From: Chitinophagaceae bacterium C216
GTDB lineage: Bacteria > Bacteroidota > Bacteroidia > Chitinophagales > Chitinophagaceae
Assembly (NCBI GenBank): GCA_028485475.2
Contig: CP144143.1
Coordinates: 1,550,001-1,614,000 of the forward strand
Reading direction: 5' to 3'
DNA length: 64,000 nucleotides
Shown here: in pieces, positions 1 through 9,076 of the stretch
How the letters are laid out: each line of letters begins with the position of its first letter
Position numbering within the stretch: the stretch's first letter is position 1
Program-made: the position numbers and the translations under genes
Notes under the pieces: generated by a model
Databases searched by the model: none
What the model was told of the DNA's origin: nothing
What the model saw: the letters and a program-made list of their open reading frames with translations, nothing else

Positions 1-6
1 GATCTT

Positions 7-36
7 TTTGTAGGCCGCGAAAGCGGCTTACCTTTG
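7..36 (+). promoter_or_regulatory. Probable pruA promoter with palindromic spacer
   Basis: A TTG at 8-10 is followed after 18 bases by TACCTTTG at 29-36, which matches the Bacteroidota -7 consensus TAnnTTTG. The spacer is largely filled by a near-perfect inverted repeat (10-31, 9-bp arms with one G-T wobble, GAAA loop). The pruA start is 38 bases downstream of the -7 box. The promoter call rests on the motif and its position only; an operator role for the repeat is inference. Confidence 0.55.
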
Positions 37-73
37 TTACAGCTATTGTAAACCATTCATATAAAAAGTATAT

Positions 74-1705
74 ATGTACCAGGGAACATTTTCATATCCG
101 TTACCAGCCAATGAGCCCGTACTCAACTATGCTCCGGGTTCTAAAGAAAGAGAACAATTGAAAGCAACGCTAGCCCAATTGAAAAGCGAGCAGATTGAAA
201 TTCCTATGTATATAGGAGCTGAGAAAGTGTATACAAAGAATAGAGTGCCTATACATCCTCCTCACGAAAGAAATTTTATATTGGGATATTTTTCCAGAGG
301 CGATAAAAAACATGTGCAACAAGCAATAGATGCGGCTTTGGCAGCAAAAGAGCAGTGGGCCGCTATGAGTTGGGAAAATCGCGCCAATATATTTTTGAAA
401 GCAGCCGACCTTATCGCTACCAAGTATCGTTTTCACATGAACGGTGCGACTATGTTGGGCCAGAGCAAAAATGCATATCAAGCAGAAATAGACAGTGCTT
501 GTGAAATTATAGATTTCCTCCGCTTCAATGTGCATTACTTAAGTGAAATCTATAAGCAACAGCCCATTAGCAGTCCGGGTATGCATAATAGAGTTGAGTA
601 TCGTCCGCTGGAAGGGTTTGTATTAGCTGTAACGCCGTTTAATTTTACCGCAATTGGAGGCAATCTCCCTACTTCGGCTGCTATGTGTGGCAACGTGGTG
701 GTGTGGAAACCTGCCGATACACAAGTATACTCCGCCCAGATGTTTATGCGCATTTTGAAAGAAGCTGGTTTGCCCGATGGTGTAATTAATCTCATTTATG
801 TAGATGGTCCCGAGTTGGGAGATGTATGCTTTAATCATAAAGACTTTGCCGGTGTCCATTTTACCGGCTCTACCTGTGTATTTAATACCATGTGGGAAAC
901 CATCGGCAGAAATATTGGTAAATACAAAAGTTATCCCCGTATTGTAGGTGAAACCGGTGGTAAGGATTTTGTGATTGCACACAAGAGTGCAGATCCTGAT
1001 GTGTTAGTAACAGCATTGTTGCGTGGAGCTTTTGAATATCAGGGACAAAAATGTTCTGCAGCCTCACGTGCCTATATTCCTTCCAATATCGCAAAAGAAG
1101 TAAAAAAGAAGCTTGTAGATGGCGTGCGTAGTTTCAAAATGGGAACTGTGGAAGATTTTAGCAATTTTATCAATGCGGTGATTGATGAGAAAAGTTTTGA
1201 TAAAATTAAAGGATATATAGACAGAGCGAAAAAGGATAAGGATGCGACTATATTGGTGGGCGGCGATTATGATAAAAAAGAAGGATATTTTATCAGCCCT
1301 ACTATTATCGAAACCAAAAATCCTCAGTATGTAACTATGTGTGAGGAGATTTTTGGGCCGGTACTTACATTATATGTTTATCCTGCCAACCAATTTGAAA
1401 AAACTCTGGAGCTGGTTAATCAAACCTCACCTTATGCACTTACCGGTTCTATTATTGCAACCGACCGTTATGCGGTAGAACTGGCAACCCAAAAGCTTTC
1501 CAACGCAGCCGGAAACTTTTATATCAATGATAAACCTACCGGTGCCGTAGTAGGACAGCAACCCTTTGGTGGAGGCCGTGCATCGGGAACCAACGATAAG
1601 GCAGGTTCTATGCTGAATCTTTATCGCTGGTTAAGTGCAAGAACTATTAAGGAAACCTTTAATCCGCCAACTGATTACAGATATCCTTTTCTTTCAGAGG
1701 AGTAG
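74..1705 (+). CDS. pruA: L-glutamate gamma-semialdehyde dehydrogenase (1-pyrroline-5-carboxylate dehydrogenase)
   Basis: This enzyme oxidises glutamate semialdehyde, formed from pyrroline-5-carboxylate, to glutamate with NAD+; it is the second step of proline breakdown in the cytoplasm. At 543 residues it has the length of stand-alone PruA proteins. The aldehyde dehydrogenase fold is clear: the general-base glutamate lies in VGETGGKDF (about residue 293) and the catalytic cysteine in YQGQKCSAASRAY (Cys327). The C-terminal QPFGGGRASGTNDKAG segment is typical of the PruA branch. The ATG at 74 follows a probable promoter at 7-36. The partner proline dehydrogenase is not in the window. Function is confident from family motifs. 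Confidence 0.95.
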   Translation: MYQGTFSYPLPANEPVLNYAPGSKEREQLKATLAQLKSEQIEIPMYIGAEKVYTKNRVPIHPPHERNFILGYFSRGDKKHVQQAIDAALAAKEQWAAMSWENRANIFLKAADLIATKYRFHMNGATMLGQSKNAYQAEIDSACEIIDFLRFNVHYLSEIYKQQPISSPGMHNRVEYRPLEGFVLAVTPFNFTAIGGNLPTSAAMCGNVVVWKPADTQVYSAQMFMRILKEAGLPDGVINLIYVDGPELGDVCFNHKDFAGVHFTGSTCVFNTMWETIGRNIGKYKSYPRIVGETGGKDFVIAHKSADPDVLVTALLRGAFEYQGQKCSAASRAYIPSNIAKEVKKKLVDGVRSFKMGTVEDFSNFINAVIDEKSFDKIKGYIDRAKKDKDATILVGGDYDKKEGYFISPTIIETKNPQYVTMCEEIFGPVLTLYVYPANQFEKTLELVNQTSPYALTGSIIATDRYAVELATQKLSNAAGNFYINDKPTGAVVGQQPFGGGRASGTNDKAGSMLNLYRWLSARTIKETFNPPTDYRYPFLSEE

Positions 1706-1797
1706 CTTGGTTACTCTTCTGAAAGGAAGTTGTAATGCTCTATGAAAAGTGTGTGAAAAGATTTATCTTCCGATTTTCATTTTAAAGGAGATACAAA

Positions 1798-2322
1798 GTG
1801 AAGTCGATATTAAATAAAGAACATATTGCAATTACCATTAAAAGACTGGCACAGCAGATTATAGAAAATCATGCTGATGCATCGAATGTTGTAATCATTG
1901 GTTTGCAGCCTCGGGGTATATATCTTTCCGATAGAATCTATAAGGAGATCTTGCAATCGGAAAAGGATGCGAAATTGCAGTATGGTAAGTTAGACATAAC
2001 TTTTTATAGAGATGATGTTCGCAATGCATTGCATAAAGCCAACACAACAGATATTCCTTTTAGTATACAGGATAAAACAGTAATCCTGATTGACGATGTG
2101 TTGTACACAGGGCGCACCATTCGGGCTGCGTTAGACGCCCTATTGGATTTTGGCCGTCCTGCAAAAGTGGAACTTTGTGTATTAATTGATAGAAGATTCA
2201 GCCGAGAATTTCCAATACAGGCGGATTATGTAGGTAAGTCGATTGACAGTTTCGAAAATCAAAAAGTATTAGTACGCTGGGTCGAAAATAGTGATAAGGA
2301 AGGCGTATTTATACAAGGATAG
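1798..2322 (+). CDS. pyrR: PyrR-like phosphoribosyltransferase / uracil phosphoribosyltransferase
   Basis: A type I phosphoribosyltransferase of 174 residues. The PRPP-binding signature is TVILIDDVLYTGRTIRAAL (about residues 95-113), and the C-terminal VELCVLIDRRF and FPIQADYVGKSI segments are those of the PyrR family. In Firmicutes PyrR attenuates pyrimidine operons by binding mRNA and also makes UMP from uracil; in Bacteroidota the regulatory role is uncertain. The start is GTG at 1798, supported by a strong AAAGGAG ribosome site just upstream. It lies 92 bases after pruA and is followed by a hairpin terminator at 2381-2427. A paralogue lies at 41958-42458. Confidence 0.85.
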   Translation: MKSILNKEHIAITIKRLAQQIIENHADASNVVIIGLQPRGIYLSDRIYKEILQSEKDAKLQYGKLDITFYRDDVRNALHKANTTDIPFSIQDKTVILIDDVLYTGRTIRAALDALLDFGRPAKVELCVLIDRRFSREFPIQADYVGKSIDSFENQKVLVRWVENSDKEGVFIQG

Positions 2323-2380
2323 AGCGTGCAGTATAAGATGTTATAACTGATTTCAGTTACAATTAGTTTTCCAAAATATC

Positions 2381-2427
2381 AATCCGATAATAAGTATTCC
2401 CATACTTGTTATCGGATTTCTTTTTAT
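2381..2427 (+). terminator. Rho-independent terminator after pyrR
   Basis: A long inverted repeat (2381-2397 with 2401-2417; arms built on ATCCGATAA and TTATCGGAT) is followed by a T-rich run. It separates pyrR from the type VI secretion genes. The rest of the 307-base gap (2323-2629) shows no ORF; a weak TAACCTTG at 2608-2615 might be the tssB -7 box. Confidence 0.75.
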
Positions 2428-2629
2428 TGAAACCCTTTCCTATAAAGCACTTCAGACGATGTTTTAAAGCGCTTGATGCCTGTTGTCGAGCATCACTCAT
2501 TTTAGTTATCCTCTCAAATTGAAAAGCTAGGTAATTTTACTTGTAAATCTAAAGTGATTGCTGTGCAAGTGGTAACCGAGAAAAAGCAACTACAATTAAT
2601 GCACTTTTAACCTTGTAAAAATTAATATT

Positions 2630-3085
2630 ATGCCTATTGAACCCTACGGAATTGGCGGAACCGAAGTAAAAAACGATGCTTCTGAAGCCTTTGCTGACAT
2701 TCCTCAGAATCGCGTATTAATGGTTGAAAAATTAACCGATCTGCCGCCTGTACGCCCCGAAATTGTTCACGGGCTTACAACGATTGAGGCTGTATTTGAA
2801 CATTACAATCCTTCGGTGGAAATGGAGTTTGAAACTGATGACGGAGCTTCAATGCAGGAAGAGCTTCATTTCAAAGGTCTTGATGATTTTGGCTCCAAGG
2901 GTATTATCCGCCAAAGTCAATATTTAAGTGAGTTAGATATGAAGCGTACGCAATATGAGAAAATAGTTAAGCAGCTTAAGACTAATAAGCTGTTAAGACA
3001 AGCCTTGTCCGATAAAAGCATGAAAGATAATCTTGTGTCAGCATTAAAAGTACTGGTGCAGGAACTTGAAGGCAAATCAAAATAA
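2630..3085 (+). CDS. tssB: Type VI secretion contractile sheath small subunit
   Basis: TssB (VipA) pairs with TssC to build the contractile sheath around the Hcp tube in the cytoplasm. The 151-residue protein has the Bacteroidota TssB layout: an N-terminal strand that ends in RVLMVEKLTDLPP, a central segment on the HYNPSVEMEF and LHFKGLDDFG motifs, and a C-terminal helical part (about residues 100-150) that includes KQLKTNKLLRQAL. It is the first of four co-directional genes: tssC starts 25 bases downstream. The family call is strong from the TssB-TssC-Hcp-ClpV order. Confidence 0.88.
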   Translation: MPIEPYGIGGTEVKNDASEAFADIPQNRVLMVEKLTDLPPVRPEIVHGLTTIEAVFEHYNPSVEMEFETDDGASMQEELHFKGLDDFGSKGIIRQSQYLSELDMKRTQYEKIVKQLKTNKLLRQALSDKSMKDNLVSALKVLVQELEGKSK

Positions 3086-3110
3086 TTATTCAAAAACTAA
3101 TCATACCGTT

Positions 3111-4499
3111 ATGTCTACAACTCAAAATCAACTTTCTCCCGAAGAGCAAAATATGCAGAAAGAGTACCGCGAACCTGCGGCAGCGGAGTTGGGTACTCTG
3201 GATTCCTATTTGCAACCACTTGCTAAACTAGGTGGGTACGATTTGTTGGAATCCGCAATTGATAATGTGCAGAACCTCAATCCCGAAAGAAAGGCAAGAA
3301 AGAAAATCTTTCTAGAAGAAAATAGTAAAAAGCGGGAAAGAGAAGAACTGAAAAATACGCTCAACTGGTGGATTGGTATTCTGCAGTCGACAGATGATGT
3401 AGGAGAGATGGTGGAGCATTGCAATCAGCTTGCAGAGCAGGCCGATAGAACGCTTAAGACGAATGTTAAAAAAGCGTTGGAGCGCACTGCCGATTTGGAG
3501 CGTTCCTATCGTTCTGTAGGATTGTTCTTTAAGAATACTGAAAGTTCAAAGGTGAAGAATGTGTCCTTTATGAACGCTGAGTTGGATCAGCTTAAAGACT
3601 TGGACAATACGCGTTTTATTGATTCTGTAAGGGAAGAGTTGGTTAACAATTTTGATAGACTTGATCTCCGTAATAATTATGGCATTTTGATTATACCGGG
3701 TTATCTGGGCTCAAATAAAGTTGTAGAGAAGTGGGCAAAGATTGCTCATGAGAATAAAGTGATGATGGTGACCGATTTTGAAAATTTGGACACACCTGAC
3801 GATGTGATGGAATTATTCGAAGCAGCAAATCTTACAGGAGGTGATATCTATCGCTCCAATGTAGTAATGACTTGTAACTGGCTGGTAGGCCGTGAAAAGG
3901 ATACACAGGTAGGGGAGGAAGAGGATTTATATGTGCCCCCTTCTTCAGCATTGGGAGGAAAGATTTATTACACACTGATGTCGCAGGTAACGGCCGGAAA
4001 GAAGCACGGGTCTATGAACGAGGTAGACGGCGTACGGTTCGATCTAAAGAAAAGTGAAATCGCCAGTCTGGAAAAATTAGGGTTGGTGCCTATGGCAAAA
4101 GAATACGGAAAGGTGATGGCATTTTCTGCAAAGACTTTGTTTAATGGCGACAATATAGGCCTGCAAACCTATTCGGTAGTACGTGTATTTGATTATGTAG
4201 CAAAAGTAATGATGGATTTTCTCAACAGAAGAGCTTTCGAAAACTTTAATGCCAATACCCGTAAAGAGTTGAATAGCCAGATAGTAAAATTCCTGGATAG
4301 CATTACAGGCCCGAATAAACTTATTGAAAACTTCACTATTAAAAGGTTTGAGCAGGATCCCCTGCAAAAGGATAGAGTATTTCTGGATATACATCTGAAA
4401 CCGTATTTCCCTGCCAAAACATTTCTTATTAAACTGGATGGGCAGAAAGGTGATGACGCTGATGGTGTGGCATGGGCTTCCAGTTACGAACAAGATTAA
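3111..4499 (+). CDS. tssC: Type VI secretion contractile sheath large subunit (DUF5458 type)
   Basis: TssC (VipB) forms the bulk of the contractile sheath with TssB. The frame is open from 3066, but the ATG at 3111 is preferred: it gives MSTTQNQLSPEEQ, avoids overlap with tssB and yields 462 residues. Recognisable parts are the sheath-core region around IPGYLGSNKVVEKWAKIA and SNVVMTCNWLVGREKD, and the C-terminal LDSITGPNKLIENFTIKRF segment. This is the divergent TssC form of T6SS subtype iii in Bacteroidota. Hcp follows after 66 bases. Confidence 0.88.
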   Translation: MSTTQNQLSPEEQNMQKEYREPAAAELGTLDSYLQPLAKLGGYDLLESAIDNVQNLNPERKARKKIFLEENSKKREREELKNTLNWWIGILQSTDDVGEMVEHCNQLAEQADRTLKTNVKKALERTADLERSYRSVGLFFKNTESSKVKNVSFMNAELDQLKDLDNTRFIDSVREELVNNFDRLDLRNNYGILIIPGYLGSNKVVEKWAKIAHENKVMMVTDFENLDTPDDVMELFEAANLTGGDIYRSNVVMTCNWLVGREKDTQVGEEEDLYVPPSSALGGKIYYTLMSQVTAGKKHGSMNEVDGVRFDLKKSEIASLEKLGLVPMAKEYGKVMAFSAKTLFNGDNIGLQTYSVVRVFDYVAKVMMDFLNRRAFENFNANTRKELNSQIVKFLDSITGPNKLIENFTIKRFEQDPLQKDRVFLDIHLKPYFPAKTFLIKLDGQKGDDADGVAWASSYEQD

Positions 4500-4565
4500 A
4501 GATTCCGTCTATTTAAACTTTTAGTAAAATCTATTTATTCACTAATAAACTAAAATACTCCAGTT

Positions 4566-4955
4566 ATGTCATTTAAAGCACAATTAGAAGTAGCAGGAAC
4601 CAAACACAATATCCTTGACCTTAGTTATGCAATGAAGCAAGAAACCGATGCTACCGGACGTCCTTCATCCATTACCAGAGGCGGGCAGATTACTATTACG
4701 GTAGAGTCAACCGGCGACACCAAATTCTTTGAATGGATGTGTAATAATTTTGAAAGAAAAGATGGTAAAATTACTTTTACCAAAAGAGACTCTGACGCTA
4801 CAATGAAGGAGCTGTCTTTTAAGGAAGGCTATCTCGTATCTTATCATGAGCATTTTAATGCTACGGGCGAAAATCCTATCATCGAAACATTTACTATCAG
4901 TGCTAGAGAAATCAGCATGGGGAATGCCAGCCATGTTAATGAGTGGGCTGTGTAG
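4566..4955 (+). CDS. tssD: Type VI secretion tube protein Hcp/TssD
   Basis: The Hcp family protein (129 residues) stacks as hexameric rings into the inner tube that is propelled on sheath contraction and can carry effectors. The sequence begins MSFKAQLEVAGTKHNILDL and alternates beta strands through TFTISAREISMGNASHVNE, as usual for Bacteroidota TssD. It is full length with no extension, so it is a structural Hcp and not an obvious evolved effector fusion. No VgrG, PAAR or toxin gene lies next to it. A 240-base gap to clpV holds a possible weak terminator. Confidence 0.88.
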   Translation: MSFKAQLEVAGTKHNILDLSYAMKQETDATGRPSSITRGGQITITVESTGDTKFFEWMCNNFERKDGKITFTKRDSDATMKELSFKEGYLVSYHEHFNATGENPIIETFTISAREISMGNASHVNEWAV

Positions 4956-5091
4956 GTGTTGATAATAACTTGCTTCATGCAAGTTTGTTTTAACTCTCAT
5001 TATGTGCATGATGATGAGGCTTGTACAGGCTGAGTCGGATGCTACGCTAACCTGTAGGAAAAGAAGCTTATAGGTTATATTGATCAGTTAT

Positions 5092-5133
5092 TGAACAATG
5101 TTCTAACTGTTGGTCAGCTATTGTTCATTTTTT
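5092..5133 (+). terminator. Possible terminator between hcp and clpV
   Basis: TGAACAAT at 5092-5099 can pair with ATTGTTCA at 5120-5127 and is followed at once by a run of T. The loop is 20 bases, so the structure is weak. It could make the abundant Hcp transcript end before clpV. The rest of 4956-5195 shows no gene. Confidence 0.4.
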
Positions 5134-5195
5134 ACCTTACTGTATAGGTGAAATAGGCTTCTGTTTTCTGTTGTTTTATCCCTGACTATTAATTT

Positions 5196-7652
5196 ATGCA
5201 ATTATCCCCGACGCTTCAAAAGGCAATTAACATAGCCAAGGCTATTGCCAAGGAAAATATGCATCCACGCTATGCAGCTCCACATTTGTTAAGAGCATTA
5301 CTTCACGACGATGTGGAGCTAGATGCATGGCTGATGAAAGCCGATATCGATATGTATTATCTTGCCGAATGGGCTGATGTACGTATCGAGAATTTACCTA
5401 AAAGCACTGCACCAAAGGATGAGATCCCGCCGGCTGATGACGTTACTGCTATTCTTGATGATGCAGATAATATTCGGCTAAAACTTCAGAGCGACGAGAT
5501 TCAGCCTCTTTATGTATTGGCCTCATTGAGCACCCCGGGCGTAGCTTTTTCCTTCGATCAGCTGAAGACTTTTCCTTTAAAGCGTGATGATCTTATCGGG
5601 CTGGCTCAGGTAGGAAGCGATGTAGATCAACTGTTGCGCGATATTCAAGTAGGAGCTTCGGAACAGCGAGGTCCCCTTCCGGCAAACAATGCGTTGCAGA
5701 AATACTGTATTGATAAAACTTTACTCGCATTAGAAGGGAAACTAGATCCTATCATCGGCCGCGATCAGGAAGTGCGGATGATGGCAGAGATTTTATGCCG
5801 TCGCAGTAAACCCAATGTGATTTTAGTAGGGGAGCCTGGTGTAGGGAAAACGGCACTTGTGGATGGTTTTGCTCTTGCCATTGCCGATGAAAAAGTTCCC
5901 GCAATCCTGAAAAATGCCAGAGTGTTTGAACTCAATAATGGGGCTATGGCTGCTGGAGCTTCTTATAAAGGAGAAACAGAGGAAAGGTTAAAATCGGTAA
6001 TAACCGAGATTAAAAAGTTTGAGAAAGCAATTTTATTTATAGATGAGATTCATGTATTGCTGGATAAAAGTGGTCCGTTTGCCGGTGCTGCTAATTTATT
6101 AAAGCCCGAACTAGCGCGAGGAGCCATTACCATCATCGGAGCTACTACTATTGATGAGTACCGGAAGCATATCGAACGTGATGAAGCTTTTGCACGTCGC
6201 TTTGAGATGCTAGATGTTGATGAACCTACTCCAGCTGTGGCATTCAGAATGATGAAAATGGTGATGCCCTTATATGAGCAACATCACAAAATATCGGTGC
6301 CGGACGAAACCATGCAAGAAGCAATCCGCTTGGCAAAAAGATATATTAAAGATCGTCGCTTACCCGATGCCGCTATCGATCTGATGGACCGATCTATGGC
6401 AGCATTACGATTAGTATCAGATACCGGTGCTACAACACTTGCATTACGCAAATCTGATTATGAAAAGCTGAAGGAATCTTCTGATGCCGATCTTGCAGAA
6501 TACAAATGGCATTATCACCAGCTTAAAACAGGAATGAGCCCTGTAGTATGGAGTGCCGTTCCAGCTGCCGATGATCCAGAAAAAATGCAGTCTGTAAAAG
6601 AAATTTCTGATTTTCTTGATAAAGTATATGAAGTATTGCAGCCTTTGACAAATGAGGACCGTACTGTGTTGGATAAGCATGATGTAATTTCCATCGTAGC
6701 TGATAAAACCGGTATTCCTTTAGGAAAACTCCAAGCTCAGGAAAAGGAAAGACTGCTAAATATTAAAGAAATTTTATCACAAAGAGTAGTAGGACAGGAT
6801 CACGCTATTAAGGTAGTAAGTGATGCGATCCTAGAATCCCGATCAGGATTGGGTAAGCCGGGACAACCTATCGGTTCGTTTTTCTTCCTTGGCCCTACTG
6901 GAACGGGTAAAACAGAGTTAGCCAAATCGCTGGCGGATTTTCTGTTTCAAGATTCTTCGAACATTATTCGCTTTGACATGAGCGAATTTAAGGAAGAACA
7001 TTCAGCTGCATTACTGTATGGGGCACCTCCCGGATATGTAGGTTACGAAGAAGGAGGTTTGTTGGTGAATAAAATTAGACAACAACCTTATGCCGTGGTA
7101 TTGTTTGATGAAATAGAAAAAGCCCACCCCTCTGTTTTCGATCTTTTCCTGCAAATACTGGACGAAGGTAAATTACATGATAAGCTGGGTAAGGAAGGTG
7201 ATTTTTCCAATGCACTTATCGTATTTACTTCCAATATTGGCAGCCAGTATGTGGTGGATTCGTTCAATAGTGGTAGTGTGCCCGATCATACACATTTGTT
7301 AGGTGTGATGGGAAATTATTTCCGTCCAGAATTTTTGGGGCGTCTTACTGAGATTGTTCCTTTTGCTCCTATGACACAGCAAATGGTAGAACGCATCTTA
7401 GAAATTAACTTAAAGGACCTGCATACAGCATTGGAGAGACAACAAATTACCTTAACGATTACTGCCGATGCTAAGGCAAAGATTGCTCAACTGGGTTTTA
7501 CCCCTGAGTTTGGAGCCCGTCCTTTGCATGGTGCCATACGGTCACAGATTCGCAGACCTTTATCTCAAAAGATTATTGCCGGCGAATTGAGCGCTGGAAG
7601 CCATATTACGTTAGATCTAGAAGAGGATGAGTTAAAATGGATATTAGAATGA
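5196..7652 (+). CDS. clpV: Type VI secretion ATPase ClpV/TssH (ClpB-like AAA+)
   Basis: ClpV is a hexameric AAA+ unfoldase that disassembles contracted TssB/TssC sheaths so they can be reused. The 818-residue protein has a Clp N-domain (about 1-150), AAA1 with Walker A GEPGVGKTALV (about 210-220) and Walker B AILFIDEIH, a shortened middle domain, and AAA2 with Walker A GPTGTGKTELAKS (about 566-578) and Walker B AVVLFDEIEKAHP, then a D2-small domain. A generic ClpB would be some 860 residues with a long coiled-coil M domain; the shorter middle and the tssB-tssC-hcp neighbours favour ClpV. It is the last gene of the cluster. Confidence 0.85.
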   Translation: MQLSPTLQKAINIAKAIAKENMHPRYAAPHLLRALLHDDVELDAWLMKADIDMYYLAEWADVRIENLPKSTAPKDEIPPADDVTAILDDADNIRLKLQSDEIQPLYVLASLSTPGVAFSFDQLKTFPLKRDDLIGLAQVGSDVDQLLRDIQVGASEQRGPLPANNALQKYCIDKTLLALEGKLDPIIGRDQEVRMMAEILCRRSKPNVILVGEPGVGKTALVDGFALAIADEKVPAILKNARVFELNNGAMAAGASYKGETEERLKSVITEIKKFEKAILFIDEIHVLLDKSGPFAGAANLLKPELARGAITIIGATTIDEYRKHIERDEAFARRFEMLDVDEPTPAVAFRMMKMVMPLYEQHHKISVPDETMQEAIRLAKRYIKDRRLPDAAIDLMDRSMAALRLVSDTGATTLALRKSDYEKLKESSDADLAEYKWHYHQLKTGMSPVVWSAVPAADDPEKMQSVKEISDFLDKVYEVLQPLTNEDRTVLDKHDVISIVADKTGIPLGKLQAQEKERLLNIKEILSQRVVGQDHAIKVVSDAILESRSGLGKPGQPIGSFFFLGPTGTGKTELAKSLADFLFQDSSNIIRFDMSEFKEEHSAALLYGAPPGYVGYEEGGLLVNKIRQQPYAVVLFDEIEKAHPSVFDLFLQILDEGKLHDKLGKEGDFSNALIVFTSNIGSQYVVDSFNSGSVPDHTHLLGVMGNYFRPEFLGRLTEIVPFAPMTQQMVERILEINLKDLHTALERQQITLTITADAKAKIAQLGFTPEFGARPLHGAIRSQIRRPLSQKIIAGELSAGSHITLDLEEDELKWILE

Positions 7653-8062
7653 GTTATAAATGTTGTTCTTTGAAATTGTCCTTTTCTAAAATAGAAAAGC
7701 TATGTTAACATGGGAATGCTAGATCTGTACATAGCCGTTCCGAATTGTTCAAGCGTATATGAGTAGGTGATGTTGAAGGGGGATGTAGGTAGTTCCCTTG
7801 GTGTATTATTACAGTATAGCATCTAGGAGATTCACAATAGGATCTACACTTGCACTAAAAAGTATGCATATCGTTGAGATAAAAGACAGTCAATGAAACA
7901 AAGGAAAAAGAATTGCAAAAGGAGGCAAGGAGCTGGTATAAATGGTAGGTCATACACATATCGTAATTACCCTAAGGAATTATCCAATAATTGTTGACTC
8001 CGAACGAACTACATGGTTTAGGAAAGAGTATTCGAGTATTAAATAATAAAATCTATTTTTTT
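7653..8062. other. Intergenic stretch, no confident gene
   Basis: 410 bases between clpV and the collagen-like lipoprotein. The only readable small frame is a 34-residue ORF at 7893-7997 (starts MKQRKKNCKRRQG, very basic), without recognised similarity. A purine-rich AAGGAGGCAAGGAG lies inside it. No terminator with a clear stem was found after clpV. Confidence 0.4.
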
Positions 8063-8752
8063 ATGAAGAAGATAAGTTTATTACTACTTGTGGCACTAGC
8101 AGCATTGGCAACACAATGTACTAAAGAAGGGCCTGCTGGCCCCGTTGGCCCCGAAGGACCTCAAGGACCTCAGGGTATGCAAGGTCCGAAAGGAGACAAG
8201 GGCGACAGAGGCGATCGAGGCCCGGCAGGGGCGCAGGGACCTCAGGGCCCGCAAGGGCCTCAGGGACCACAAGGTCCTGCAGGCACTGCCAACGTTATTT
8301 ACAGTGACTGGCTAAGTTTTGCGCAGGCACAGCGGGATTCATTGATTGACGGGAGCAATGTGAAAGTCAATCACTTCACTGTACCCCGGTTAACGCAAGC
8401 GATTATCGACGGTGGAGTCATTCAAGTGTATATGAGATTTGCAAGTACCGTCATACCATTGCCATATACCTCCGATGCCGGTACAGGAACCGGCCCCGCG
8501 AAAGCCAGCACCGTTAGTTTTATACCGAAAGTGGGCGGTCTGGTGATTACTCGCTATACACACGATAATTCTGCATCAATCGGGTTTGGTGGTGTGCAAT
8601 TTCGTTATGTACTTATTCCCGGAGAAGTTTGGGCAAGCTCGTTAAGCTTGAGCGAAAAAACGGTTGAGCTAAACGGCAAAATGTACACGGAGAGTGAATT
8701 TAAAGCCATGCCTTATGAGCAATTATGCCAGTTGACGGGCATTCCGAAATAA
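8063..8752 (+). CDS. Collagen-repeat lipoprotein
   Basis: The ATG at 8063 gives a lipoprotein signal, [19 protein letters not shown], with a lipobox before Cys19; the frame is open from 7991 but the upstream part lacks signal character. Residues of about 24-75 form an uninterrupted run of Gly-X-Y triplets rich in GPQ, GPA and GDR, which should fold as a collagen-like triple helix. The C-terminal part (about residues 76-229) is a non-collagenous domain with a strand-rich look. Such proteins are surface-exposed lipoproteins in Bacteroidota; the role is unknown. It follows the T6SS genes by 410 bases, which may be coincidence. A terminator follows at 8783-8816. Confidence 0.8.
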   Translation: MKKISLLLLVALAALATQCTKEGPAGPVGPEGPQGPQGMQGPKGDKGDRGDRGPAGAQGPQGPQGPQGPQGPAGTANVIYSDWLSFAQAQRDSLIDGSNVKVNHFTVPRLTQAIIDGGVIQVYMRFASTVIPLPYTSDAGTGTGPAKASTVSFIPKVGGLVITRYTHDNSASIGFGGVQFRYVLIPGEVWASSLSLSEKTVELNGKMYTESEFKAMPYEQLCQLTGIPK

Positions 8753-8782
8753 GTAAGCAATATTATACATCACTCACTATTA

Positions 8783-8816
8783 AAGTCGTCTCATAAGATT
8801 GAGACGGCTTTTTTTA
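8783..8816 (+). terminator. Terminator after collagen-like lipoprotein
   Basis: Stem AGTCGTCTCA / TGAGACGGCT with a short loop followed by seven T. The remainder of the gap to the next terminator (about 8817-9076) shows no gene. Confidence 0.85.
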
Positions 8817-9076
8817 TAGGCTTTCGATGGGTTAGAATTTGCATTCTGAGTTGGTGAAGGAGCATTGTGCCTTATCTAAATTTGCTTAAGTGAGAAACGT
8901 CTGGTTTATGATTGCCCCAATGAATTATTTAATGATTATTGAACCCAAGCGGTCAACTTTATTTAGGGGGATATGTATATTGATATATTTTGTGACATGG
9001 GAAAATGAGAATGTTTTAAAAGAAAAATCTTAAATGTAGTAGCGTATTTACAATCTTGTTCTGTTCTCTTGGTGAC

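Noticed and set aside
10-31. Hairpin with GAAA loop as a terminator of an upstream gene
   Set aside because: No T run follows it on either strand and a -7 box overlaps its right arm, so a promoter-associated palindrome fits better.
4077-4493. 138-residue minus-strand frame
   Set aside because: Shadow of tssC on the opposite strand; no domain or ribosome site.
5196-7652. Generic ClpB chaperone
   Set aside because: Short middle region and position after tssB-tssC-hcp favour ClpV, although the two are related and a phylogeny would be the final test.
8130-8285. Short tandem repeats that could be a CRISPR or minisatellite
   Set aside because: The repeats are 9-base GGxCCx-like units that encode Gly-X-Y triplets in frame; there are no unique spacers.
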